The translations under genes were made by a program, and so were the position numbers. This document shows positions 20,453-30,101 of a stretch of DNA of 45,229 nt, one piece after another; position 1 is the stretch's first letter; each line of letters starts with the position of its first letter. This stretch comes from Larix sibirica (lineage: Eukaryota; Streptophyta; Pinopsida; Pinales; Pinaceae), in the NCBI GenBank assembly GCA_004151065.3, contig NWUY0300002973.1:138202-183430 (forward strand), in the 5' to 3' direction. A model generated the notes under the pieces. That model worked only from the letters and a program-made list of their open reading frames with translations. It did no database searches and was not told where the DNA came from.

Positions 20453-21869
20453 CGGGGAACCCTTGTTAGGGATTTATGTGCTCTAATCACCCTGAAAACA
20501 CCATTAAAGTTTCCCTCTGGGAACATGGAAGATGATCCAAGACTGTTTCTATCTATGAGAAATGCTAGACCCCCTTTGGTATCTGTTGTCCTCCCTTTTT
20601 TACATTTCCTTCCACTAGTACCTGTGCCACTTTGCACTGACTCCACATTTAGATTGGCTTGAGGTGCTGCACTAGGAAAATATTCAGGGTTGTTGAGTGG
20701 CATACCCCATGATAAAACAATAAGGGGTTTCTTGGAAGGAGACTTTCGAGAAGAAGAACCTGCACCTTTATTCTTAGGCATGCTCAAAGACTCCTGAAGG
20801 GTTGGGAAGGAAGCTAAATCTTGAAGGATAACTCCCTTAGAGTCATACCCTGAGTTTCCAAAGGATTCTAAAGGAAGAGCTTCATTAGATGAAGGAAGGA
20901 AAACTCAGAATGGGGTAAGCCAATGGAGGGTGAAGGGGTTGAAGGAACAACCTCTGAGAAACGAGGAGGGGACTCTTCCTGGAGAGAACTAGGAATTTTC
21001 GTAGGAATGAAAGGGGCAATAGCCTTGCAAAGGTTTGGAGAGAACGAATTTGGGGGTGTTGGAACTTGAGAGGGAGAGGGAGAACCAACTCGTTCTGAGG
21101 AATGCCTTGGAGCAAAACCTGCCTGGGAATCGACCTTGACTCCAAAGGCTTTTTCCAACTTTTGTTGTCGCGAGAATGGGTATGCCGCTTTAAGGTGACC
21201 CATTTTCTTACAAATCAAGCGGTTGAAGGGAAAACGCAGATAGTTTAGCCTTTGCTGATAACACCTTCCACACCATTCAATATCAAGTTCTTCAAGCAAT
21301 CCTTGGCTTGTGTCCAACTCGACTAGAACCTTCCCCATTCCCCTGTCATAACCTTTCAATGAGTCCTCGTCAACTGCAAAGAAACGACCTAATGCATTAT
21401 CGATCTCTGTCACGTCTTTGCTATTTCATAGTGCAGAGGTATGTTTGGAAGGAGAACCCAAAGGTGTTTTAGCATAACAACCTCCTTGTCCGAGTCAAAA
21501 TTAATATGCCGCATTTTAAGCATTAAGCTTCCTTTTCCACATAGCCAGGTGCACTCCAGAATCTTAGTGGGATGGCTATCCTATTGAAAAAAGGAATCCC
21601 ATCCAACCTTTAGATAGCGTGAGGACCTTTGGAATGTATCCTAAAAATGGATACCATGATTTCTTTAACCACAAGCTGATCTCTCCATCCATCAATGAGA
21701 TAGAAGCGAATTTCCCAACCAACGCTCTGACGGATAGCTTTGTAGCCTTCGATATCAGGACATCCTTTCCCATGACTAACTTATGTCTTAGAGCTCGACT
21801 TTGGTGTGCTTTGAACTCCTTCTTCCTCGAAATAGCTCTGTCCGACCAAGAGCCTTGGTATTTTATCAT
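20449..21869 (-). pseudogene. LINE-D ORF1: DUF4283-like and zinc-knuckle remnant
   Basis: The DUF4283-like part is at 21869-21576: RALVGKFASISLM, ISLWLKKSWYPFLGY and LSKGWMGFLF. The second part (21413-20868) has ALGRFFAVDEDSL, VLVELDTSQGLLEELDIEW and a degraded knuckle, LICKKMGHLKAAYPF. The knuckle seems to have lost its first Cys, and the last Cys is now Tyr. A proline- and serine-rich tail follows, with a frameshift near 20800-20868. The stop is TGA 20451-20449. No convincing ATG start was found, so the N-terminus may be missing. Confidence 0.78.
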
Positions 21870-21870
21870 C

Positions 21871-22040
21871 TCATTAGCAAGTGTACTACTATTTTCTCTT
21901 TACATTATTTTTCTTAAGTCTTATAGCGATTTGTTTTAATGTTTTTTAATAAATTTTGTAATGTGTTTTAATGTATTTTTAATAAATTATATATATTGTA
22001 ATGTTATTTAATATTTTTATATTTATTTAAAATTGTAGAT
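21871..22040. other. AT-rich spacer, no gene seen
   Basis: Repeated AATAAATT- and TGTAATGT-like motifs. No coding sequence and no recognised element. Confidence 0.5.
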
Positions 22041-22044
22041 ATTA

Positions 22045-22455
22045 GTTTTTTTTTAACTTTGAAAATTGGTAATTCGTTAAGATTACTTCGCAAGGCTCAA
22101 CATCAAAGTTGGTAGTTGTTATTATAACTCAAGAGTATATCCAACAACCTACAAACTAGATATACCAATAAATCATGATTTAACAAGAGTCGAGATCCAA
22201 GTTCAAAGTCGATGACTCTCCTTCTAAACCAATAGTATTTCCAATAGCCTGCAAGTTGTATATACCAATAACTTGTGGCTTAGTAAGGGCCGAGACATGC
22301 AGAGACACACCCAATGTGGGGGTCCAAGTTTAGGGGGCGCTTACCCTTTTAGCCTTATCACAGCATTCTAATGTCTCATTAGGGATTTGAACCCAAGTAG
22401 GGAAAGTGAGAAATTGAACTCTCACCATTGAAGTTGTTAACACCTCAACATAAAT
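22045..22455 (-). mobile_element. possible tRNA-derived SINE-like element
   Basis: On the minus strand GGTTCAAATCC (22393-22383) fits the Pol III B-box consensus. About 45 bases upstream, TGTTGAGGTGTTAAC (22450-22436) resembles the A box of Leu- or Ser-type tRNAs. A plus-strand T run at about 22045-22053 could be its A tail. No TSD was found. The body contains two diverged copies of a segment of about 110 bp (CAACCTACAAACTAG and its variant). Weakly supported. Confidence 0.3.
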
Positions 22456-22674
22456 ATTTAAGTCTTTTATAAAACATTATTTATACTGTAGTAAGGTATT
22501 TTACACATCTCATTATACTTGTCTTTAACAAATATATTTCTTTTTTTTTACATTATTTTTTGGTGGATGGTGATAAAACGAGTTCTAAAAATGTATAAAA
22601 AAGATTAAATTAATTTTGAAGAGAAAGATATTAAATTTCAAGTAAGTTTAATAATTAGGAATATACACATATAT

Positions 22675-22712
22675 TTTTAAAAATTAAAAATTAAAAATTA
22701 AAAATTAAAATT
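22675..22712. repeat. AT-rich microsatellite, 7-bp unit
   Basis: About five copies of TTAAAAA in tandem. Confidence 0.8.
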
Positions 22713-23024
22713 CAAAAAGCAATAATGTGTATATATCTTTTATAAATTAAATATCCTTTTATGTAAGAGATTGAAGTGCAATTAGGGGTAGTATCTCATT
22801 TTATGGATGGGAAAAAGGCTAGATGATAGAGAAAGAATGTGACCCCAATGGAGGTAGCATTGACGATGATCACAAGGGATATTGTCTTTCTTAGGTATAA
22901 TATCTAGGTTGAAACTATCTGTTGGTTCTTGAGTACGACCTAAAACTATTTATGATTGGCTAAGAGATTGCCTTCCTCGAATGTAAGGAAATAAGTTAAC
23001 AACCCAAGACCCATAAACATCAAG
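22713..23024. other. no gene seen
   Basis: Ordinary mixed-composition sequence with no coding or repeat signal. It is the left flank of LINE-E. Confidence 0.5.
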
Positions 23025-23039
23025 CAAGAGTGAAACTCT
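23025..23039. repeat. LINE-E TSD, 3'-side copy
   Basis: CAAGAGTGAAACTCT, identical over 15 bases to 25615-25629. It is directly followed by the T run that is the A tail of minus-strand LINE-E. Confidence 0.93.
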
Positions 23040-23165
23040 TTTTTTCAAAGAGAAAAAATATCCATACTATTATAATTAAAATAGTATAACAAGTCACAAG
23101 ATACATGCTGCTAAGTCCTCCAACAATCACACAGAAACAACAACCAAGCCCCCAGAGCATCCGCC

Positions 23166-23648
23166 CTAGATAAACCATCCTACGATGGGACGCCGTAGAA
23201 ACAGAATTCCCCCAACCAGGCGCAAAGGAACCAACAGATACAAAAGGCCCAAAAGATCAGGGCCGACCAAACATAAATATAAGTCCCGAGCCTGCAAAAC
23301 GAAACCCGACAAGACATAGATAAAAAAATAACCGAAAGATTCCACCACAGGGCCAAAAAAAGTGCCCCAATATGACAAAAAAATAAAATATCTGCCGATA
23401 GGAGGAGCCAAGTGATCAACTCCATGAGTTAAAAAAGGTAACCAAAATATATAAGCCGCTACGAATGAAAAGTATAACTGTACCGGATCTCCAACAAGAT
23501 GTTGAAAAATGAGAAACGATCCATCAAAGGCTTGCAAAAAAAGGAGTATAAAAGCCGCTAGAATAGTGGGAAAAAACAAGAACCAGACCAACAATATAAG
23601 GAATAACTCAGAAAATCTGATAGGATCCATGGTTAATTGGGTGATCAT
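23166..23648 (-). other. 160-codon hydrophobic open frame in the LINE-E 3' region
   Basis: Begins with an ATG overlapping the end of the RNase H reading frame by about 40 nt in another frame, and runs 160 codons without a stop. The product is rich in Phe, Leu, Ile, Val and Trp and could form several membrane helices. No family was recognised. T- and G-rich 3'UTR sequence readily yields such frames, and LINE-A has a shorter hydrophobic frame at the same place. A chance ORF is the simpler explanation. Confidence 0.35.
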
Positions 23649-24159
23649 CCTCCCAGGCTTCCCAAAAGAGTAAGCCCTCCTCTACAGTCAAGGAACGCTT
23701 CGAGAGACCATCCGCTTCGGTGTTAAAATCCCGCCTAATATGTTTGAAATATATTTGGTTGAACTGCCCAATAAGTGAACGCATTTCCTCCATCCAATTA
23801 CCCAAGATTCGAACTGAGATAGACACCTTATGCAATATCCAATCCATAATCACTTTTGAGTCCCTGACTATTTCAATATCCTAGATATTCCTTGAAGTAG
23901 CAAAATATAAGAGTATCCATAAATCCAATAATTCACTCCTCGTATTCGAACCAGGGCCGTAGTTTAACCAAAGTATGAAACATAAGGATGGACTAGTCCA
24001 GATGATTTCCCCCACTCCACTTTGACTTGCCGAGCATTGAGATGTACCATCGAAGAATGCCCGAAAAATTGATCCAAAGAAAATAGGGCTAACCATAGAG
24101 TTCAGTTTTACCTTTGCTGTAATCACTTTTTGGTTATAAAAATCCAAGTAGGTAGACAA
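23608..24159 (-). pseudogene. LINE-E ORF2 C-terminus: RNase H
   Basis: Motifs: AFFDGTSQ (Asp), NTRSELLDLWILLYF (Glu), then a TAG at 23883-23881, VRDSKVIMDW (Asp kept, the usual Gly before it is Arg) and NTEADGLSKRS (Asp). All four acidic positions remain. The frame is continuous apart from the one stop. It ends at 23608. Confidence 0.9.
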
Positions 24160-25614
24160 AGCTTTGTTGCAGACAAGTCTTGCATATGGATTCTTATTCT
24201 AAATAAGGGCTCAATTTCTACATAACCAGATTTCCCAAGCCATATAACATGGGAGGTCCTACCATTTATTGTCAATTGGAGCCCAGAGTTTTAAACTATA
24301 TGAAAAAGTGCCTTTCTACCAAATATCCCGAGACGACAAACATGTACTTGTGATAAGCCAGACATCCTGCGTGAAAGTACAACTCATAAAAAGATGGTCC
24401 ACTAATTATGCTTCCGAACAACACAAGGGGAACCTATTTGGGCCAATACCACCTCTTCGTAGGAAATTATCCCAAGTGAGAAAACTGTTCTCCAACGACA
24501 TCCATATGAAAACAATGATTTTTAGAGGAGTTCTCCAGTGTCAGGAAGCCACATGCCACCAATTTGGAGAGGATGGATCCCATGAGAAGAGAGACTCATA
24601 AGCCCCTTTAGCTGTGACCTGACATGAGTTTACATTCCAGGACCAAAGAAGTGCATCTTGTTTTTCTGTTAACAAAACATGATTTCTTTTCATGTCCAAA
24701 ATATAATCATCCTAGATGCGACCCATAGAACCATATAGACCAAGTTGTTCATATTTTATCCACTGGTGTGATCCAATTGCTATTTGATTGAGGGTGTTGA
24801 AACCCTTAGATTTCAAAAAGTGAAGAAGATCCCACGACAACTCATATTCCACAGGGCCCCTGACGAAAGGGTCTAAATCGAGTCTGATATTTATTCCATT
24901 ACCTGGCCTCCATGCCAACCAATTCCCTATTACCGATGCAGACCCAAAAAGACCAGACCATATGTTAGACGCCCCTTTTGGGAAAACAATGCCAATTCAA
25001 AACCATTGCTCCACATAAATATTTCTAAAATATTTTCCCTTAATAATGCGACTCTAGAGATAGTCGGAGGATAGTGCCCGCTAGAGACTTTTAGTTGCTA
25101 AAGCATTAGCAAATAAAAAAATATTTTCGAGGCCCATCCACCCAAATTCTTCGGTTTTGCGAGCTGGAGCCCGTTTATCATATGGAATTTCTTCTTTTCA
25201 TCACCACCGGACCAAATAAAATTGAAAACACGTCTACGGATCCCATTAAGAATAGATTTGAGAACTTTATATAAGGAGAGCCAGTAGACCGCTGAATCCT
25301 GTGGAACCAATTTTGCCACTGTAATTCTGCCACCCATAGAAAGCCACTGCCAACACCAATTATTAATCATGAGGTCAAATTTTGCAAGGATCCACTACCC
25401 ATCTTTAATGAGATAATTATTTGGTTTTATATAAAACCCAGTTATTTAGTACCATCCTCAAGATTACCAAACTTAAAGGGGAAGAGATGGGTGAGCTTAG
25501 ATTTTATCTCCTTCACATATCATATTCTAGAAAGAAAGATTTCTCTTGGTTGATATGCATACCAGAAACTTTGTAGAAGAGTGTTAGAATATTTTTCATC
25601 ATACTCCTCCTTAA
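24160..25614 (-). pseudogene. LINE-E ORF2: RT thumb, connection, zf-RVT
   Basis: At 25614-25500 the sequence encodes YKVSGMHINQEKSFFLEYDM, the segment just after RT motif C, so the palm active site is absent. Thumb and downstream sequence NWCWQWLSMGGRITVAKL and FNFIWSGG lies at 25370-25098. The connection lies at 24918-24712. A zf-RVT domain lies at about 24550-24380, with FIWMSLENSFLTWDN and VDHLFMSCTF and a stop within it. It cannot encode a polymerase. Confidence 0.85.
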
Positions 25615-25629
25615 CAAGAGTGAAACTCT
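25615..25629. repeat. LINE-E TSD, 5'-side copy
   Basis: Perfect 15-bp match to 23025-23039. Confidence 0.93.
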
Positions 25630-25810
25630 ACCCCCTTATAAACTATCGATATATTATTTCATATGATATATTGTTTTTTAAAATAACAATAATAAATCAA
25701 CCCACATTCATAAGTTGAATATTAAGCTAATTAATAACTAAATTATAATAAATTTTATCATATTAAAAAAAATATTATCATCTTTATTCATTTTAATACT
25801 ATCATTACAA

Positions 25811-25872
25811 CATTTCAATATTATATTTTATAAACCCTTCACATTTCAATATTATATTTTATAAACCGTTCA
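25811..25872. repeat. 31-bp tandem repeat, two copies
   Basis: CATTTCAATATTATATTTTA begins each unit. The units at 25811-25841 and 25842-25872 differ at one base (CCC versus CCG). Confidence 0.9.
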
Positions 25873-26045
25873 CACTCTATAAACATGTTTCTATCATCGA
25901 CAAACAAACACTTTCTCATAACATCCACATATAAATGCAGTACTTGTAATTTTCATGCGGTGATAAGGACCTCCAAGTCAACATCAAAAAAGTATCATCA
26001 AAAGTGAGACCATAATTTTTTAAATCTAAACTTTAAATTAAATGT

Positions 26046-26071
26046 TTTTGTTTTTGTTTTTGTTTTTTTTN
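26046..26071. repeat. TTTTTG simple repeat ending in an N
   Basis: Four TTTTTG-like units and a T run, then an N at 26071. Unlike the other Ns, no duplicated sequence follows, so the simple repeat itself probably broke the assembly. Confidence 0.75.
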
Positions 26072-26127
26072 TATTATAATTTTTCATTATTTAAAATTTA
26101 TTTTTTATTGTAAAAATAGATTCAACA

Positions 26128-26225
26128 TCCTTGAAATGACAAAAAAACGAATCTAAAAAAATTCAATTTAGATCACTTCCTTAAAATGATAAAAAACAAA
26201 TCTAAAAAAAAATCAATTTAGATCA
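26128..26225. repeat. ~50-bp diverged tandem repeat, two copies
   Basis: Both copies carry TCCTT-AAATGA, an A run, AATCTAAAAAAA and CAATTTAGATCACT. Confidence 0.7.
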
Positions 26226-26349
26226 CTGATCTTGAGAATAATATTTACATTTTTCAAAAATTGTTTAAATATTTTAAAACTATGAACTCACCAAAATGTA
26301 TAACTATCCAATCTTGGAGCTAATTCATGATAATATTTCTTAACAAAGA

Positions 26350-27650
26350 AACAATCAACATTGTAGGTGAGTGTTGTGCCTCTTCTCCCATTTGCATAAC
26401 ATGTTGATTACCACTCACCTTCAATGGTACCAATGGATTCATGTTTGATCAAGATGCTATAAGAATAAGCTAAGTTGCAACAAAATGTGTAGGATATTAT
26501 GTTAATGAATATGCTTTGCTGCCAAAGAAGATGGCCACCTATTTCAAATCCAATAGAAAGAGAATGTTGATCCAATTTGAAGAGAAGACTCTATTGTTAG
26601 GTGATGTGAGAAATAGTTATGGTATGAGTATTCAAATTGTCTAAAGAAAATTGTTGAAGTTGGAGAAGAGTCAAATCAACCTATGTCGTTTGATTATGTG
26701 TTTGATTTAATTCTTAATGATAGATTAAAATAGTGACCAATCACCGTTGGAATTTCAAGTTATGGTACTAGTAGTTGTTGATGTAGGGAAAGGTGTTTGA
26801 TCTCTTTTTCTCACTAGGAAAAGGAGTCAACAACCAAGGGAATCTTATGGGATTGAAGAGTGTCCTTCATTTTAATAGAGGTGGTGCTCGTCTATGAGAA
26901 GGATAATCCTCACTTACGCTTGTCAAATGAAGTTAAAAGATACTAGGCAGCAAATTCTTGCAAAAGTTTCAACTCTGACAAATTAACAATGTTCATGTAA
27001 TTGCAGGCAATCTTTAAAGCATTTACTTATTCCTGAGAACGGACCACAGAGTTTCAACCACTAGTAGAATTGTGAATAATGATGTTGTATATAAATATGG
27101 ACTACTCAAACCTAATAACTTTTTCTACTTGGTATAATTTAAGCAATTGAAAATAGACATGATTTTGTTAGAAAAAGGCAAACAGAAAAATTGGATTAGG
27201 TCTTGCAAAGAACTTTGCAAGAATATTTTATTGTCACTCAAAAGGGCTTGAAGAAGATCATATATTCAAGATTCCACTCAACATTGATCAAGGTAGAACC
27301 ATAAAAGTAATATGAAACTTGGATAGTTCCCTATAGATTTTTTTCAAAATAAGAAATCTTATATTTGAATCACTCAAAGTGTTAGAAGCAATAGGGCTTA
27401 TCGAAATCTACAAAGTTCCTATGACAATATTTAAACAAAATGGAATGTGTTCACTTTAGTAAGTTGGGATCCGACTCCCGTTGACATGGAATTATAAGGA
27501 AATCTTAGATGCATAATAGAGGAAGGTTGGTTAGTGGCAAGTTATATGAAAATCACATGGAAAAGGAAATAACCAAAAGAAATTTGAAGAAAGGAAAAAT
27601 ATGAATGGGTCTTTGCTACAAAATTTTGGAGAAAAAAATTGAACCACATA
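26350..27650 (+). pseudogene. degenerate coding-like stretch, unknown product
   Basis: The plus strand gives protein-like pieces broken by many stops, such as CVGYYVNEYALLPKKMATYF near 26490 and IGLGLAKNFARIFYCHSKGL near 27195. I do not recognise the family. It may be a decayed retrotransposon or host gene. The evidence is only runs of plausible protein sequence longer than expected by chance in AT-rich DNA. Confidence 0.25.
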
Positions 27651-27689
27651 TGAACCCACTAACCTAACTACACCAACTATTTTGTAATT

Positions 27690-29220
27690 ATCATTTCATG
27701 ATGACTTAAAGGAAGTGCTCACTACTTGATCCACCCAAGTTTTAATATAATCATGAAGTGGTTCCATCATAATCTCCTCCTTAAGCTTTAGTTCTAGCAG
27801 TTCATCTTGAAAACCACATAGGATATCATCCTAATCTCTACACAATGAGTTACTTTCCACATTGTCAACAACAAAATATGTTAGCCATTTCTTTAACTCC
27901 ACATCCTAAATAATTGATAAGCCTCTATCAAATTGTGCACCCAAATCAACTTTACTCTCAACTAAACTAGCTCGGAATCCCTCCTATGCCAATAAATTAT
28001 CAACCTAAATGGATATGGCCTTCTGGTTTCTTCATGACTTCAATGATTTTGAAAACCATATGAGCCCAAATTCCTATGCTCAAGACCTTCACAAGCTGCA
28101 AACTATAGTTGGATTGTTTTAGTCCTACTATCCCATCCTCTTTGTATCTCAATGACACCAGTATCCAAAGGTATATTGTCCCTTTTCTTGAGGTGATAAC
28201 TTATAATTCTCATCTTCGTGATAAAAGTATACAGATAAGTTCCAAAAAATGTCTCATCCTTCTTGACCTTTTATACTAGCATCTCCTTGATCAAGAATTC
28301 ATTTGGAAAGGATAGACTGGTATCATTCATAACTTCTCAAAGGTCTAAAAACAACATCATTATCTCTTTTGCATTACTCGAGATAGTGTTCCTTACACCA
28401 CACAATAAGTATTGAACCACTTTCACCCTATTTAAATTCCTTGGTGGTTGTATTGAATTTCTTCGGGCATCTGAGTAGTGAGAAGCTCAACAAATAAAGC
28501 TTTAGTGTTCTACTAGTACTCTTCCATATCAGCTACTATATTCCTTTTCTCTTGCACTTCTTCTTCTTGCTCATCTATTACACATTCTAACATTTTGCCA
28601 AATTGGCCATATGTTTCCTCAAAGCACTAAAGGCCTTGATACCTTGGGATCAAAACATACCTCATTTGTCTCAACTATTTTCTTCCCTCAATGCTCACTT
28701 TGGACATCTGCAATGTTTTGGTCTTTTTTCATAATTGTAATGGTGCATGGTGATAGAGACATTCTCAAAAGAGTACATATATGGCTGCACCATTTCACTC
28801 TCTCCTTTTCTAATGTTATTTACTTGGGCTATAGTATCGAAACCAAATCCATACAAACCTTCAATGTTGTCACATGCTCAACCAATACTTCAACATTTCC
28901 TTTAGATAGTGACTCTTGTTCACTACCAATAGCGCTCTTTATTTTTGGACTAACAACGGTAGCATACTATTTCTCTCTCTCATAGATTTCTTGGGATCAA
29001 CTTTATCTCCAATAGCTTCACTAGTTAACACTAAAACACCTATAGGGAAACTTTCCATAGCACCTCCTTTAGAACCAAAACTTGGTTTCCTTCTTAGCAG
29101 CCTTATATTTTTCATTTTTCTCAGGGATCATTTCATGTCTCTTCCAAATGTCGATGTCTACAAATGGGAGCACATTATTGTGATGTTACTATATCACCCA
29201 CACTCTTCAATAATGATATC
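27690..29220 (-). pseudogene. degenerate coding-like stretch, unknown product
   Basis: The minus strand reads as long charged segments with a few stops. Examples are QDELLELKLKEEIMMEPLHD (about 27745-27810), FGKMLECVIDEQEEEVQEKR (about 28540-28600), and NEFLIKEMLV-stop-KVKKDETFF (about 28245-28300). The Glu/Lys-rich composition suggests coiled coil or disorder. No family was recognised. Plus-strand open frames at 28611-29224 look like shadows. It could be the gag or spacer of an old retroelement. Confidence 0.35.
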
Positions 29221-29609
29221 TTAATTTTCCCCTCCTCCCTCCTTAATGACCACAAATTCAAGGAAGCACTTAGTATAACTAAAGGAAAACACAAGTGTTC
29301 TAAACAAATGCTCTATATCATAATTGGGGACTTGTAGACTTAATATTACTATTACATTAATTATCCTCCCTAAGTACATTACAAACAACAATCATCTCCC
29401 AACTTGAAAGAAACCAAGATTTGGGATTTATCTATCAATTATATAAAATCCTTCATAAAAAAACAAGAAAATCAAGAAAGGTGCACACAAGAACTACTTC
29501 TATGCTTAAAATGAAGAAAATTACCTCATTTTGTGTATTGTTTGGCAACTGTTGCCAAGAAGAAATGACCACATACCAAATCATGCAAGTAGAAGGATTT
29601 CCCTCAAAG
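29221..29609. other. no gene seen
   Basis: AT-rich; no coding or repeat feature recognised apart from its continuation into the duplication that follows. Confidence 0.5.
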
Positions 29610-29855
29610 AAATTCATCCTAAAATATGTAAAATTATCCCCACTAGAAAAATTTTCCCTTCCCTATCAAGGAAATCCTTGCTTTAGAGGTTAGAGAATTA
29701 TGTTCTCTACTCGAAATCATTTGTATTACCTTTCTCACAAAGAAATATGGTACCAAGTTGTATGCTTCCAAAACAATGGGCACCATATATGTACAAGCTA
29801 AACATTTGTGTCTACACCATTGCTAATTGGAAAATTTTCAAAAATCCTATGGAAA
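29610..29855. repeat. left copy of a ~246-bp duplication at the N (29856)
   Basis: Starts AAATTCATCCTAAAATATG and ends TCCTATGGAAA exactly at the N. The right copy is 29857-30101. The copies differ at roughly ten positions plus a 1-bp indel, unlike the identical 4.1-kb pair. Confidence 0.88.
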
Positions 29856-29856
29856 N
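29856..29856. other. assembly gap marker (N)
   Basis: Single N between the duplicated copies. Confidence 0.9.
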
Positions 29857-30101
29857 AAATTCATCCTAAAATATGTAAAATTATCCCCACCAAAAAATGT
29901 TCCCTTCCCTATCAAGGAAATCCTTGCTTTAGAGGTTAGAGAATTACTTTCTCTACTCGAAATCATTTGTATTACCTTTCTCACAAAGAAATATGGTACC
30001 AAGTTTTATGCTTCCAAAACAACGGGCACCATAAATGTACAAGCTAAACATTTATGTCTACACCATCGCTAATTGGAAAATTTTCAAAAATCCTATGGAA
30101 A
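29857..30101. repeat. right copy of the ~246-bp duplication
   Basis: Partner of 29610-29855. The divergence may reflect two haplotypes or poor contig-end quality. Confidence 0.88.

Larger units (their letters stand above)
16171..21870 (-). mobile_element. LINE-D, nearly complete L1-type retrotransposon
   Basis: A minus-strand element with ORF1 (DUF4283 and knuckle remnant), endonuclease, RT, zf-RVT, RNase H, and a tail seen as the T run 16172-16186. The 3' end repeats the TTTTTC-loop-GAAAAA pattern of LINE-A and LINE-E. No TSD was found and the 5' end is uncertain, probably truncated in the N-terminus of ORF1. The 3'UTR contains a duplicated segment around the N at 16262, so its real length is about 100 bp less than shown. 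Confidence 0.9.
23040..25614 (-). mobile_element. LINE-E, 5'-truncated L1-type retrotransposon
   Basis: 2.6 kb bounded by a perfect 15-bp TSD. On the minus strand it begins in the RT just after motif C and runs through zf-RVT and RNase H into a 3'UTR with the TTTTTTC-TCTTT-GAAAAAAA tail hairpin. Its connection segment GNGINIRLDLDPFVRGP is close to LINE-A, so the two probably belong to one family. Several stops make it non-coding. Confidence 0.93.
25630..26349. other. AT-rich intergenic with short tandem repeats
   Basis: No gene. Contains the 31-bp repeat at 25811-25872, a TTTTTG run beside the N at 26071, and a duplicated segment of about 50 bp at 26128-26225. Confidence 0.6.

Noticed and set aside
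21766-21774. TTTCCCATG here matches the flank of the LINE-D A tail at 16263-16270, suggesting a TSD
   Set aside because: It lies inside the LINE-D DUF4283 coding region, so it cannot be the insertion edge; a chance 8-9-base match.
28611-29224. Plus-strand open frames of 124 and 102 codons
   Set aside because: They lie opposite a better minus-strand coding-like stretch and show no family motif; treated as shadows.
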